DNA from: Candidatus Poribacteria bacterium
GTDB lineage: Bacteria; Poribacteria; WGA-4E; WGA-3G
Assembly (NCBI GenBank): GCA_026702755.1
Contig: JAPPBX010000106.1
Location: forward strand, 1-44,191
Direction: 5' to 3'
DNA length: 44,191 nt
The notes beneath the pieces are model-generated. The model did not search any database. It had not been told where the DNA came from and saw only the letters and a program-made list of their open reading frames with translations. The position numbers and the translations under genes are program-made. This document shows positions 8,916 to 18,563 of the stretch, piece after piece. Within the stretch, counting starts at the first letter, position 1. The number at the start of each line of letters is the position of its first letter.

Positions 8916-10334
8916 TTACTGTAACACTCCCATTGCATCCTGTAAACGAGTTTGTGCGATTTTGTAATCGTAGAACGTATTCACTTCATTCGTCAATGCC
9001 TGGGCGTAACTGGTTTGGGCATCAAGGAGTTCAAGCAGGATCGCTTTATCAACATCAAAACGCCCTTGAATGACTTCCAAACTAAGTTGCGCGTTGACCA
9101 CCTGTGTTTTGGAGATATCAACAGATTCTTCACTACGTTTGAGATTTAGATAAGATTGGCGAACATCCAAGGCGACAGAACGCTCCAAGTCACTTGCATT
9201 TTCACGGGCTTGCTCCAATTGCATCGTCAACTCTTTGACCCGATTCCCCAAAATACCACCATCAAAAAGCGTAAAATTGAGTGACACACCAGCACTCCAA
9301 CTTCGGAAGTCGGAGAAATTTTCACGCTCGCGGAGGTAATCGTCAAGATTCACGTTGTAGTCAACATCCGCGTTCAACCGGGGCCAGCGCTGTAATTTCG
9401 AGAGCGTCAACGACCATTCCTGTGACCTCAATTGCGCTTCCGTCTCCTTAAATTCTGGACGATTGTCAAGGGCTATTTGGATAGCTTCCTCAACCGGTAT
9501 TTCTATTTTTTCAATAGTGCCCCGCTGTTGATATAACTGATATGCCTCATCCTCCGTAACGGTAATTAACACACCCGGATCCAAACCAAGGAGTCGCGGT
9601 AATCGGGCTTTTGCGACTTGAAGGGAATTTTGGTTCTGTAGGAGCGATAATCTATTATTCCCCTCTTGCAACTCCGCAGTTGCTACATCTGCTGGAATGA
9701 GTGACCCCGCCTCTACAAAATCCTTAGTGCGTTGCGTGTTCTCCTGTGCCCTCGCCAAATTCTGCTCACTGACTTCAACGAGTGCTTGAAACTGAAGGAC
9801 ATCATAGTAGGCTTCAGTAATTTGTAAAATTAGGCTCTGTTTAATTCCCTCATTGCGGCTGACAGTGGCACTCAGTGATTCCTTCGCCTGTGCAAAACCG
9901 CCTTCACGCTGTCCATTGTCCCAAATGGTATATTGTCCAGTTAGTCCCAAGTTGTAATTTTCAGGTTCAAAGCCGAAATCAATTCGGTCAGAAAAATCGT
10001 AATTGCCATTTGAAAAAATACGTGGAAAATAGTCAGCGCGCGCGGTTTTTACTCGAAGCTCTTGTATGGCGAGATTTAACCGAGCGTTTCGCATACTTGT
10101 CGATTTTTCCAGGCCTATCTGAATACATTGTTCAAGTGTCAAAGGCTGCGATAAATCAACCTCACCCATAGGTTGTTGGGCACTGACACAAAAAACGACC
10201 GCAAACTGAACAATAAGGATCGCTTTTAACAGCATGCTTTGGCACCCGGCACGCCGCGTCTGTTGTTGTAAGAGCAGGTTTTGGAAACCCGTGAGTTTTG
10301 ACAAAACAGTGAACTTAATCTTCCCGTGAATCAT
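8916..10334 (-). CDS. TolC family outer-membrane efflux protein
   Basis: Forms the outer-membrane/periplasmic channel of a tripartite efflux system. A signal sequence core, LLKAILIVQFAVVFCVSA, precedes two repeats of the outer-membrane-efflux fold with PLTLEQCIQIGLEKS, SLILQITEAYYDVLQ and ALDVRQSYLNLKRSEE. There are two candidate ATGs six bases apart. AAGGAG touches the first (10340) and sits six bases before the second (10334), so I choose 10334; a third possibility is 10235, directly at the signal peptide. The product is about 472 residues, normal for the family. The adaptor gene starts two bases after its stop. Confidence 0.92.
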   Translation of the reverse strand: MIHGKIKFTVLSKLTGFQNLLLQQQTRRAGCQSMLLKAILIVQFAVVFCVSAQQPMGEVDLSQPLTLEQCIQIGLEKSTSMRNARLNLAIQELRVKTARADYFPRIFSNGNYDFSDRIDFGFEPENYNLGLTGQYTIWDNGQREGGFAQAKESLSATVSRNEGIKQSLILQITEAYYDVLQFQALVEVSEQNLARAQENTQRTKDFVEAGSLIPADVATAELQEGNNRLSLLQNQNSLQVAKARLPRLLGLDPGVLITVTEDEAYQLYQQRGTIEKIEIPVEEAIQIALDNRPEFKETEAQLRSQEWSLTLSKLQRWPRLNADVDYNVNLDDYLRERENFSDFRSWSAGVSLNFTLFDGGILGNRVKELTMQLEQARENASDLERSVALDVRQSYLNLKRSEESVDISKTQVVNAQLSLEVIQGRFDVDKAILLELLDAQTSYAQALTNEVNTFYDYKIAQTRLQDAMGVLQ

Positions 10335-10548
10335 TAACATCTCCTTGTCCGTTCCGACGCTTATATATGTGCTTCCATGAAGTTTAAGAACTTAAAACCG
10401 CATGCTTTAATGCAAGACATATTTCTAATTTTTTTAACCAGCAAATTTTAACTTACGAGTCCCGTCAAAAAGACTTTATCTATAATATTTTGACGCAACT
10501 TTTCATTAAAAGTTTAGACATTTTAACACCCAAAGAGGTTCTTTTTTC

Positions 10549-10577
10549 TTGCAATCGTCTCGAATTTCTGTTAAACT
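10549..10577 (+). promoter_or_regulatory. promoter for the caspase-like/PEGA gene
   Basis: TTGCAA (10549-10554), a 17-bp spacer and TAAACT (10572-10577) lie about 44 bp before the ATG. The rest of the 286-bp gap to tolC is AT-rich; I see no convincing leftward promoter in it. Confidence 0.5.
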
Positions 10578-10620
10578 AATACATTAGAATGTTCTTAAAC
10601 GCAATTCTCGGAATAAAAAT

Positions 10621-12252
10621 ATGTCACAGCGGAATCCCATTTTTCCTCTTATCTTTACTTGTGTTGTATTGGTCACCGGTGCGTTAGCCCCAGCGTTCTC
10701 GGTTGATTCTGGCACCCATTGGCTAATTGTGGACGCGACGCCGGAGGCACGCGCACACGAACGGATCAACACGCTCATTGAACTCCTAACCACGCGCGGA
10801 CAGGTGCCAAGTGAGCAGGTACATCGTATCGAAGGCGATAGTGTGACACCTGACGAAATCCACGCTATGCTTCAAGAGGTCGGGAGACAAACCGGGATTC
10901 AGGACACGCTGATCCTTCTCTACCACGGAATGGTTACCAAACCGAGAGGGATGAACACAATGCACCTGCTAACGTCAGAGAATGAGCAGGGGATCCAAGA
11001 TGTCACCCTTAACCAGTGGTTGAGAGAGACTGAAAGCAGGGACACCATTGTTATTGTCGACGGTTACACAGCGGATACAAACTTAAGTGCCTACTACGCG
11101 AACCGCGAGATACTCGGAACCGCTGCACTAAACGTGATCCAGTCGGCAGAGACAGCGGATGCAACAGTGCTTCTTCAGCAACTCCATGACGCTCTCGCCA
11201 CAGATACAACCGACACAAACGATAATCGGCAGTTGAGCATCATCGAAAGTTACGAATTATTGCGGGAGAATCCGGATTTTATGGACGGCATTCTCGCACC
11301 CACGGGTGATGTTGAAGCTGCACTGCTTAAATTGAGCCCGGCACTTAAGATTGAGACGTTTCCCGAAGGCGCAGAAATTTCCATCAACGATGTAGAGGTC
11401 GGCAGTACACCCAAACTCATCACAGAGAATCTGAAACAGGGGACTTCTACAGTATCTGTGAAGAAAACAGGGTACCTTATCCCACCAGCGAAGACTGTTG
11501 AATTGCAGTTAGTTCTTGGAGAATCCGCCTATACCGGTTGGGCACTTGAGCCAATTGCTCTTCACGGCAGCGTTGCCGGAGTCGCCGGTGAACCCGTTGA
11601 TGGTGCTGTCGTTTGGATTGAGGGCACAACACATCAACAGACTGTCAAAGCAGATGGCACCTATCGCTTCGACGAGTGGAAAGACACCGGTCTACTGAAA
11701 TTTGGTGAGACTTACACGCTCGCTGTAAAACAGGGAGACCTGAATTACGGATCGGCGACTTTCACATTTGATGGGTACACCGATATCGCACAACCGCTGC
11801 AGCTTATTAAGCACACTTGGTTTGAAGTCTCACAAATCGAATTTGACCGACAGAACCATCAAGGGGCTGTCACCGCTTTTCAGAACGGGATCGAACTCAC
11901 GCCAGATTTTCCGCAAATGTCTCCCGACCTGACAGTCCTACTCCTCAGTTCCTTCGCCGACGCTCTCGAAAAACAGGACGTTCAAGACGTAACTTATCTG
12001 GTTGTTACAGCGAAACTTGCTGAGCAACACGGACAACCTGATCTTGCAAAACGGTATTGGGAAGAGGTGAAAACGAAAGCGCAAAAAGGAAGCACTGCTG
12101 CTGAACTCGCAAGCCAGCGACTCTGGCAGATGAATCGTGGACGCTATCTCCTCAACATCGGTCTTATCGTATTGTTAGTCGTGCTACTTGCGTCGGGTGC
12201 ATGGACATTTTACAGATATCAGAGATCCAAGCGCACTGCGCCGGAAAATTGA
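10621..12252 (+). CDS. membrane-anchored degenerate caspase-like protein with PEGA domain
   Basis: A 543-residue exported protein. A signal peptide covers about residues 1-28. Residues about 30-225 have a caspase-like (C14) layout: THWLIVDA strand, a helix, then LILLYHG with the histidine at H102, then IVIVDGYT at 143-150 where active members have a catalytic Asp-x-Cys. Gly-Tyr stands in place of the cysteine, so it is probably inactive. A PEGA domain follows at about 241-293 (FPEGAEISINDVEVGSTP), then a carboxypeptidase-regulatory-like fold (about 305-375), a helical TPR-like stretch, and a C-terminal membrane helix (LLNIGLIVLLVVLLASGAW). It ends 39 bp from the convergent truD gene. The caspase-like reading is inferred from motif order. 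Confidence 0.65.
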   Translation: MSQRNPIFPLIFTCVVLVTGALAPAFSVDSGTHWLIVDATPEARAHERINTLIELLTTRGQVPSEQVHRIEGDSVTPDEIHAMLQEVGRQTGIQDTLILLYHGMVTKPRGMNTMHLLTSENEQGIQDVTLNQWLRETESRDTIVIVDGYTADTNLSAYYANREILGTAALNVIQSAETADATVLLQQLHDALATDTTDTNDNRQLSIIESYELLRENPDFMDGILAPTGDVEAALLKLSPALKIETFPEGAEISINDVEVGSTPKLITENLKQGTSTVSVKKTGYLIPPAKTVELQLVLGESAYTGWALEPIALHGSVAGVAGEPVDGAVVWIEGTTHQQTVKADGTYRFDEWKDTGLLKFGETYTLAVKQGDLNYGSATFTFDGYTDIAQPLQLIKHTWFEVSQIEFDRQNHQGAVTAFQNGIELTPDFPQMSPDLTVLLLSSFADALEKQDVQDVTYLVVTAKLAEQHGQPDLAKRYWEEVKTKAQKGSTAAELASQRLWQMNRGRYLLNIGLIVLLVVLLASGAWTFYRYQRSKRTAPEN

Positions 12253-12291
12253 CCTCCTCAGAAATAGTGGTAACGGCATACGACTCAAAGA

Positions 12292-13362
12292 CTACATATT
12301 AGACAAAAGCTCTTCTAATACCACCGTCGCATACCCACCTGCAGGCAGCGTGAAACTGAGGCGGACCCCCGCATTATCAACAGCAGATACTTCGTGCAAC
12401 TGCATCGACATTCGCAAAGGTCTACGCGTTCCCAGTAACCGAATACCGACAACCTTACGAAAGTCTTTAAGGTGAACCCCTTCATCAGCAAGGAGCGATG
12501 TCTCCAACGTGAGCACATCGCCAGCCGGTAGACGCATCTTATATCCGAAGATCGGACCCGATGGGCTGATTTCAAACGCCTCCGCCCGCGGTTGCTCAAG
12601 GATAGCATCCACAACAAGAAAGGGGGCACCATTATCATGTTTCACGGCAATATCACCCTCAAGGAGTTTGCCTAAATCGGGTGCTCGCCGCGCCAAGATG
12701 CGGTTAAAGAGATATGCCTGATACGCCGACAAAAATAGCTTCCGCAGCCGATGCGGAATAGAGGACACCACTCTTTCGACGGGTTTCCGTGCCAATTCCC
12801 GTTGCATTCGCCGTGCCACAGCATCAGTCTGTAGCATTTCATCTGTGATCATGTAACGGACAACCGTCTCCCACTCCGCCTTCACCAATGCCCTCCCGAT
12901 CAGATGTGAATCGTTTTTATTTCCAAACCGTTGCGCCCCGAAGCGATTCGGCACGCCTACAGTCATCAACCGTGTCATCGTCCTTTCGACAAAAGACAGT
13001 GTGTTATGTGAAATATCGCGGAGGGTTATCTCAAACCTGTTGCCGCGAAGGTGCCCCACTCGTAATTTATGCGTGTGCCGTTCCGCCCATAGAACCTCAA
13101 TATCCGGTTGTTGAACCTTCAGAACCCGTTCCGGCGGTACTCCTTCAATAGACAGTACTTGTGTTGTGACTGCGTTTTTATCCTTCAACCCAGCGTAACC
13201 GAACTGCCGACTCTGTACCTGTAGATCTCGTGCGATTCTGTTAATCGCCTCCAGCGTCGTCAAATTGCGTTTCCGAACCGCAAAAAAGGTATGCGTCCCT
13301 GTCTGAGAGGGTTCATAAAGTGGCAATTCTTCAACAATAAAATCTTCGGGTTCTTTGAACAT
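12292..13362 (-). CDS. truD: tRNA pseudouridine(13) synthase
   Basis: Makes pseudouridine at tRNA position 13. The FGYAGLKDKNAVTTQ motif carries the catalytic aspartate (D61 with this start). NRFGAQRFG and SAYQAYLFNRIL are the other family signatures. The open frame extends 115 codons further upstream, to 13707, but that part has no family similarity and runs through the promoter and start of the ferredoxin gene on the other strand. The ATG at 13362, just before KEPEDFIVEELPLYEP, gives 356 residues, close to E. coli TruD (349), with AAGG upstream. It converges on the PEGA gene. Confidence 0.92.
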   Translation of the reverse strand: MFKEPEDFIVEELPLYEPSQTGTHTFFAVRKRNLTTLEAINRIARDLQVQSRQFGYAGLKDKNAVTTQVLSIEGVPPERVLKVQQPDIEVLWAERHTHKLRVGHLRGNRFEITLRDISHNTLSFVERTMTRLMTVGVPNRFGAQRFGNKNDSHLIGRALVKAEWETVVRYMITDEMLQTDAVARRMQRELARKPVERVVSSIPHRLRKLFLSAYQAYLFNRILARRAPDLGKLLEGDIAVKHDNGAPFLVVDAILEQPRAEAFEISPSGPIFGYKMRLPAGDVLTLETSLLADEGVHLKDFRKVVGIRLLGTRRPLRMSMQLHEVSAVDNAGVRLSFTLPAGGYATVVLEELLSNM

Positions 13363-13447
13363 CTGATCTGCCTTGTGAATGTTAGTTTCTACGCCATTAT
13401 AGCGACTATTACGCCATTTGTCAAACTGCGAAAAATGGAAATATTCC

Positions 13448-13476
13448 TTGCCATCATCAATTAACTGTGGTATAAT
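13448..13476 (+). promoter_or_regulatory. strong extended -10 promoter for the ferredoxin fusion gene
   Basis: TTGCCA (13448-13453), a 17-bp spacer and a perfect TATAAT (13471-13476) preceded by TGG, giving the extended -10 form. The start codon is 33 bp downstream with AAGGAGGG before it. Confidence 0.75.
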
Positions 13477-13509
13477 TAATACGGAAGCATCAACAAAAAG
13501 GAGGGAAAG

Positions 13510-14799
13510 ATGGCTTATATAATCTGTGAACCGTGTGTTGACGTGATGGACACCGCATGCGTCGATGTCTGTCCCGTGGACTGTATACACACCACCGAAG
13601 GCGAAAAGCAGCTTTACATTGACCCAGATGTGTGTATCGACTGTGCTGCGTGCGAACCTGCGTGTCCTGTTGACGCGATTTTCATGCAAAGTGATGTTCC
13701 CAGCCAATGGGAATCATATATTGAAGTAAATAGTAAATTTTTTGAGACCTTCGTTAAACCTGAAACCACAGATAGCGGAGACGACGAAGCAGGAAAAACC
13801 AAACAAGGAAAACAACAAGGCATTCCAGAAGAATTTGTCCAGATACCAGAACAGCCAGATTCACGACTCCGTACCCCATTCAATCTGTTAGCACTCCTTG
13901 GACAGCCTATTCTTGGCGCCTTCTCAGCGAAATTCAAGGCGCGACTTGAGGAGATGGCAGGGAACACGCGTATTTTTAGTGCCGCTGTATCCACAGGTAT
14001 TAATAGCCTACTTAACCTGATACTCTATCCGCTCATCCTTTTCTTTGTTGGGTTCCAAGGACAAACTCCCGACCTTTTCTCAAGCAGAGGCAACTTGATG
14101 ATTTTCCTCGGGGTCGTCATCGCAGTCACCGAGGGTATTTACCGGTTTAAAGACGACTTCAGCGCAACGGAAGAACAGCCACGTTACGGTGCAGCGTTCT
14201 ACGGTTGGTTCTTGTCACTTGTTGCGACACCGCTGCTTATCGGTGCGCGTTCTGCTCTGGTTACGGATCCCTCAGCACAACGTACAACGGTTCCGGGAGC
14301 AGTAGATGTAGATGGTGCAATTTACGCCGATGATATCAAGGAACGATACCGACGCTACGGAATGATTAATCAAGTCTCAGAAATGGCGGACTATTACCGA
14401 ATCGAAATTGAATTCCCACGATGGGTGCCCAATTCTTCGATGAAGGAAGCGTTCAACCTTCCAGATAGGATGCCGCACTACGACTACGAAGTCCATTTAA
14501 GTTCTCCATACGCTGCCGTAGATACCACACCGACCCCTGACACCACTGTGACGGTCCAGACGCAACTCCCTGTGAATCCTGAAACAGGTGAAATGGAGGA
14601 TCCGCGGTTTGAAAACGTTGTCGGACGTGCCAGTTCCTTCCCTAACGGCTTTACAAATATCTTTCCCATTCAAGCACAACCGGAGGATTTCTATACACAC
14701 TATCGGAACCGGGTGCTTGAAATTATCGTTCCGAAAACGGGGACTTACAGTGAACTCGGCTTGGAACCGCCAGTCCACTACGCAAAATTGAAGGGATAG
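13510..14799 (+). CDS. 7Fe-type ferredoxin fused to a membrane protein of unknown function
   Basis: Residues 1-75 are a seven-iron ferredoxin: cysteines at 9, 17 and 52 fit the [3Fe-4S] site and 21, 42, 45 and 48 the [4Fe-4S] site (CVDVCPVDC and CIDCAACEPACP). Stand-alone ferredoxins of this type end near residue 105. Here an acidic/Gln-rich linker leads to three predicted membrane segments (about 166-184, 195-211, 231-247) and a C-terminal soluble domain of about 170 residues that I do not recognise (YRIEIEFPRWVPNSSM, VHLSSPYAAVDTTPTP). No electron-transfer partner is adjacent. A very good ribosome binding site and promoter precede it, so it is probably well expressed. bioA begins 21 bp downstream. 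The ferredoxin part is certain, the rest not. Confidence 0.85.
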   Translation: MAYIICEPCVDVMDTACVDVCPVDCIHTTEGEKQLYIDPDVCIDCAACEPACPVDAIFMQSDVPSQWESYIEVNSKFFETFVKPETTDSGDDEAGKTKQGKQQGIPEEFVQIPEQPDSRLRTPFNLLALLGQPILGAFSAKFKARLEEMAGNTRIFSAAVSTGINSLLNLILYPLILFFVGFQGQTPDLFSSRGNLMIFLGVVIAVTEGIYRFKDDFSATEEQPRYGAAFYGWFLSLVATPLLIGARSALVTDPSAQRTTVPGAVDVDGAIYADDIKERYRRYGMINQVSEMADYYRIEIEFPRWVPNSSMKEAFNLPDRMPHYDYEVHLSSPYAAVDTTPTPDTTVTVQTQLPVNPETGEMEDPRFENVVGRASSFPNGFTNIFPIQAQPEDFYTHYRNRVLEIIVPKTGTYSELGLEPPVHYAKLKG

Positions 14800-14820
14800 C
14801 GAAACTTGCAGCTATAGGCT

Positions 14821-16185
14821 ATGATCGATAAAGAAACGCTTGTTGCTTGGGATAAGCGTTACCTCTGGCATCCGTTCACGCAGATGCAAGATTGGCTGAC
14901 GGAGGATCCAGTCATCATTGAACGTGGCGAGGGGTGTTATCTCATCGATATTGATGGAAACCGATATATTGATGGCATCGCTTCTGTATGGACAAACGTT
15001 CACGGACATAACCATCCCGAATTGAACACCGCGCTCAAGACGCAGCTGGATAAAATCGCACATACCACCCTGCTTGGGTACAGCAACATCCCGGCGATTC
15101 AACTCGCCCAAAAACTGGTGGAAATCACGCCAACTGGACTGAACAAGGTGTTCTACTCCGACAACGGCTCAACCGCTGTCGAAGTCGCCTTGAAGATGGC
15201 GTATCAGTACTGGCAACATAAGGGTGAATCGCAACGCAAACTGTTTATCCATTTCGATAACGCGTACCACGGCGACACGATAGGTGCCATGAGTGTAGGC
15301 GGTATCGACAGCTTTCATAACACCTTTGATTCCCTCCTTTTCAAAGGTATCCGTGTATCCGCCCCAGAACCCTACCGTTTCTCTCATACTGCGAACGCTT
15401 CTGGTAACGACTCCAAAGTTAAAACCCATTGGCTCAATACGGTCGAACGTGCCCTTTCCGAGCAGGCAGGACAGATTGCGGGTATTATTTTAGAGCCGCT
15501 CATTCAGGGAGCGGGTGGTATGCTCATTTCGCCAAAAGGGTTTTTAAAGGAACTCGCTGCATTGGCAAAACAGTGGGAAACACTTCTCATCGTTGATGAA
15601 GTGATGACGGGGTTTGGTCGGACGGGTAAAATGTGGGCATGCGAGCATGAGCGCGTTACACCCGACCTTTTATGCACAGCAAAAGGTCTCGCCGCCGGTT
15701 ACCTTCCACTGGCAGCGACGTTAACGACAGATGACATCTATAACGCTTTCCTCGGTGAATATAGAGACCTCAAGACCTTTTTTCACGGGCATACTTTCAC
15801 CGGAAACCCATTAGCGTGTGCTGTCGCACTGGAAAATATCACTATTTTCGAGTGCGAGAATCTCCTGTCCCGACTCCAACCTACGATTGAACATTTCAGA
15901 AATAGACTCCAAGAATTCTATAAACTTCCATACGTCGGCGATGTGCGCGTGTGTGGGCTTGCCGCTGGTGTAGAATTAATGGAAGATCCAGATACCGGTA
16001 CACCTTACCCTTTTGAAGATAAAGTGGGTATCCGGGTTTGTAAAGAGGCACTCACTCGCGGAGCGATACTCAGACCGCTTGTTAATACCATTGTCTTGAT
16101 GCCACCCTTGCAAATATCGATTTCAGAATTAGATGCTCTGTTGGACATCGTTTATACTTCAATTGAGACAGGCACAAAAAAATAG
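14821..16185 (+). CDS. bioA: adenosylmethionine-8-amino-7-oxononanoate aminotransferase
   Basis: A PLP enzyme of biotin synthesis that converts KAPA to DAPA with S-adenosylmethionine as amino donor. The 454 residues begin with LVAWDKRYLWHPFTQMQDW, whose WHPFTQM is diagnostic of BioA within class III aminotransferases. YSDNGSTAVEVALKM binds the PLP phosphate, IVDEVMTGFGRTG contains the PLP aspartate, and the Schiff-base lysine is K288 in CTAKGLAAGYLPL. It follows the ferredoxin fusion by 21 bp with only a weak ribosome binding site, so it is probably co-transcribed. No other bio gene is in the window. Confidence 0.94.
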   Translation: MIDKETLVAWDKRYLWHPFTQMQDWLTEDPVIIERGEGCYLIDIDGNRYIDGIASVWTNVHGHNHPELNTALKTQLDKIAHTTLLGYSNIPAIQLAQKLVEITPTGLNKVFYSDNGSTAVEVALKMAYQYWQHKGESQRKLFIHFDNAYHGDTIGAMSVGGIDSFHNTFDSLLFKGIRVSAPEPYRFSHTANASGNDSKVKTHWLNTVERALSEQAGQIAGIILEPLIQGAGGMLISPKGFLKELAALAKQWETLLIVDEVMTGFGRTGKMWACEHERVTPDLLCTAKGLAAGYLPLAATLTTDDIYNAFLGEYRDLKTFFHGHTFTGNPLACAVALENITIFECENLLSRLQPTIEHFRNRLQEFYKLPYVGDVRVCGLAAGVELMEDPDTGTPYPFEDKVGIRVCKEALTRGAILRPLVNTIVLMPPLQISISELDALLDIVYTSIETGTKK

Positions 16186-16207
16186 GGCGGGTTTGAAACC
16201 CGCCCTA
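16183..16207. terminator. palindromic element/terminator between bioA and the propeller gene
   Basis: TAGGGCGGGTTT-G-AAACCCGCCCTA is a near-perfect 25-bp palindrome that starts at the bioA stop codon. An A-run lies on its left (16176-16182), so it reads as a terminator for the leftward gene as well. It shares the start TAGG-G/A-GCG-like with elements at 29727 and 38884. Confidence 0.7.
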
Positions 16208-16223
16208 CGATTCGCTAAATTTG

Positions 16224-18365
16224 TTAGAAACTTCCACGGCTCACTGCCATATTCTGCGCTCTATCTGTTACCTGAATGGTAATCGTGTGCGCACCTTCAG
16301 GGAGTTCACCGGTTTCCAATAAAAGCTTCTCCTGTTTGGAATCAAAGATACCATCTTCAGGGAATATCGCCTTCCAGTGCTCATCACTGTCAATCTTATA
16401 GACCGCTTTCTGGATCGGTGTTGTCATGTCCGTAACGTCACAGGCAATTTTGTAGGTGCCATCGCCGTTCGCAGTAACTTGGATTTCCCCGATAGAAGGT
16501 TGTGTGTTGTCCACCCTAAGGGGTTTACTCATCTTCTCAGTCGATTTCGCCCATCCGACCGGATTGCTAAGCTTGTCGGTTGCCACGACTTTTAAGGTGT
16601 AGCGTCCATCTGGAACGGTGGTGATATCCCATTCATAATTTGCACTGGACAATTCCTTTTTGAGGAGACGCCAGTTATCCTCATCAACAGCCTTGTAGTA
16701 GAGCGTATATTGAAGTGTATCAGCATTTGCGTCCTCAACCTTCCAACTCACTTTCCACTTTTTAGAAGGTGCGTCGCCTCCACCGCTGGATCCGCCACTA
16801 TCTCCACCGCGCCTACTTGGCGGTGCTAAGTTACCACCAGAAGACCGCCGCCCTGTTTCCTGGTTCCCACTGCCAGTGCCATCATTTACCTCAATACTGG
16901 TAAACCGTGGTTCAACATTCGTCTGCACAGAAGCAAGGGTGACCTTCTTCAAGATGGGTGTTTGTGTGGTGTCGCTGGTGGTGAATTTAGCGCGCCATTG
17001 GATGTACTGAGCATCCGCGTTTGGAATCTGGGAGCCTTCTGCTGTCGTGAGTTCATCGGACCATTCATTCCATGTATCATCCGGTTTCTTGGTGTTACCG
17101 GTGCGGGTCGAAAAGGCTACTGCGGTTCCTTCTGCCATCTCACCTTCCCAAGAGAGTTTTCCCCAACGGGACAGGGTTTTGGCATCGTGAACCTCTGATT
17201 CAAGGGTTCCCTCTTTGACGTAAGTTGCCGTGAGGTTAAAAAGTTTACCCGGGTTACCAGTCGCGAGGAATGTCTTGGTGTTCCCATCCGCCATCTTCTG
17301 GTGTATCGCTACAACCTGATTCGCTGAACACTTGCCAACTTCAACAGAGTCTCCACTCATCGGGTTGACGCGGTAAAGTTTCCCTTCATCTCCGGTGCCC
17401 ACCAAGATTTGTGAGTCACTTTCAAGGACGATAGCCAAGATAAGCGGCTCTGGCGAATTCCAAACTGAAACGGCAGTTCCGTCCGGACGAATTTTGTAGA
17501 TGTTAGATTTGTTTTCCTGGGGTGCCCTTCCCCCCGGTGGTGGCGGACCAGAAGGTGTCGGGGGTCCACTTGAATCACGGCGTCCCCTTGAGGGTTCAGC
17601 AGGCTGAGATGTAACAACTGCCGCGTAGAGGTTACCTTGGGTATCCATTTCAAGGGCGCGAACCTCTTTCTCTTTGGCTTGATAGATGACCTTTGCGGTC
17701 CCATCTTCCATAATATGGTAGATAATACCGTTTTCGCTACTGCCGGCATAGAAACCGTTTTCATGTAGGAGGAGGGTCATTATATTTTTTTCTTCGGCAT
17801 CAAATAGGACGCTGGACTCACCATCCGGTGTAATTTTGTAAATCTTGCCATCGGTGCCTGTCGCTGCGTAGAGATTACCGGCATCATCAAACTGCAACGC
17901 CCATACATATTTGTCGCCCTCATTCAGAAGTGTTGTAGGCGGCGTTGTAGCGTCAGTGATTTTGTAAATTAACCCATCGGGTCCAGTACCAGCGTAGAGG
18001 GCACCGTCGGGTCCAACAGCGAGACTGTAAATGGTAACCTCGGGCGAATTATAATAAAGCTCAGCATCGTCACCATCAGCAGCAATTTTATAGATTTTCC
18101 CTTCATTCCCAGTACCAGCGTAGAGATTTCCTGCTGAATCTTCCACAAGTGCCCAGACCTGAGTCTCTTTAAGTTTGGTGAAAGAATCAATTTTCGGAGA
18201 CAACATAACATCTCCGGTACTCGTAAATGACAGACCTTTAGGTTTGCCAGCCTCAAAATCCTCATGGTTTTGTTGTTCCCATAAAGAGGTCTTGACTGCG
18301 GATGCAACATTTGCGTAAATAAAGACGGTTAAAATAAGACTCCAAAAGGAGATGACACGGCGCAT
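16224..18365 (-). CDS. secreted beta-propeller protein
   Basis: A 713-residue protein with a signal peptide (about 1-23). Residues about 55-385 contain at least six propeller-like repeats of the form GNLYAGTGNEGKIYKI, interrupted near residue 265 by a Pro/Gly/Arg-rich insert (PPTPSGPPPPGGR). A middle region (about 385-480) has a laminin/discoidin-like look (WNEWSDEL, YIQWRAKF). A Gly/Ser-rich linker precedes an Ig-like domain about 540-620 (LQYTLYYKAVDEDNW, GRYTLKVVATD) and a final beta-rich stretch. The start has AGGAGG nearby. It lies 198 bp downstream of the S55-protein gene on the same strand. No enzymatic residues were recognised; a surface or periplasmic binding role is inferred. Confidence 0.75.
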   Translation of the reverse strand: MRRVISFWSLILTVFIYANVASAVKTSLWEQQNHEDFEAGKPKGLSFTSTGDVMLSPKIDSFTKLKETQVWALVEDSAGNLYAGTGNEGKIYKIAADGDDAELYYNSPEVTIYSLAVGPDGALYAGTGPDGLIYKITDATTPPTTLLNEGDKYVWALQFDDAGNLYAATGTDGKIYKITPDGESSVLFDAEEKNIMTLLLHENGFYAGSSENGIIYHIMEDGTAKVIYQAKEKEVRALEMDTQGNLYAAVVTSQPAEPSRGRRDSSGPPTPSGPPPPGGRAPQENKSNIYKIRPDGTAVSVWNSPEPLILAIVLESDSQILVGTGDEGKLYRVNPMSGDSVEVGKCSANQVVAIHQKMADGNTKTFLATGNPGKLFNLTATYVKEGTLESEVHDAKTLSRWGKLSWEGEMAEGTAVAFSTRTGNTKKPDDTWNEWSDELTTAEGSQIPNADAQYIQWRAKFTTSDTTQTPILKKVTLASVQTNVEPRFTSIEVNDGTGSGNQETGRRSSGGNLAPPSRRGGDSGGSSGGGDAPSKKWKVSWKVEDANADTLQYTLYYKAVDEDNWRLLKKELSSANYEWDITTVPDGRYTLKVVATDKLSNPVGWAKSTEKMSKPLRVDNTQPSIGEIQVTANGDGTYKIACDVTDMTTPIQKAVYKIDSDEHWKAIFPEDGIFDSKQEKLLLETGELPEGAHTITIQVTDRAQNMAVSRGSF

Positions 18366-18563
18366 TGAAAATACCCTCCTGTAGGGTTACTTAGGCAAAG
18401 CTTGAACGTCAATGTTTGCAAGCCACCAAATTTAAGTTTTTGTATTTATGATTAAGCGTTCACCCGTATTATCGAACGAGGTCTTCCTGCCTTTACCCTG
18501 TTAACGGATGCCATAGAGCGAGATTTCTGCGTCTCGGTTTCTCTACTCCGCTTTTTTTGGGCA

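Noticed and set aside
13363-13707. N-terminal extension of TruD by 115 codons
   Set aside because: No family similarity; it crosses the promoter and first codons of the oppositely oriented ferredoxin gene, and the ATG at 13362 gives normal length.
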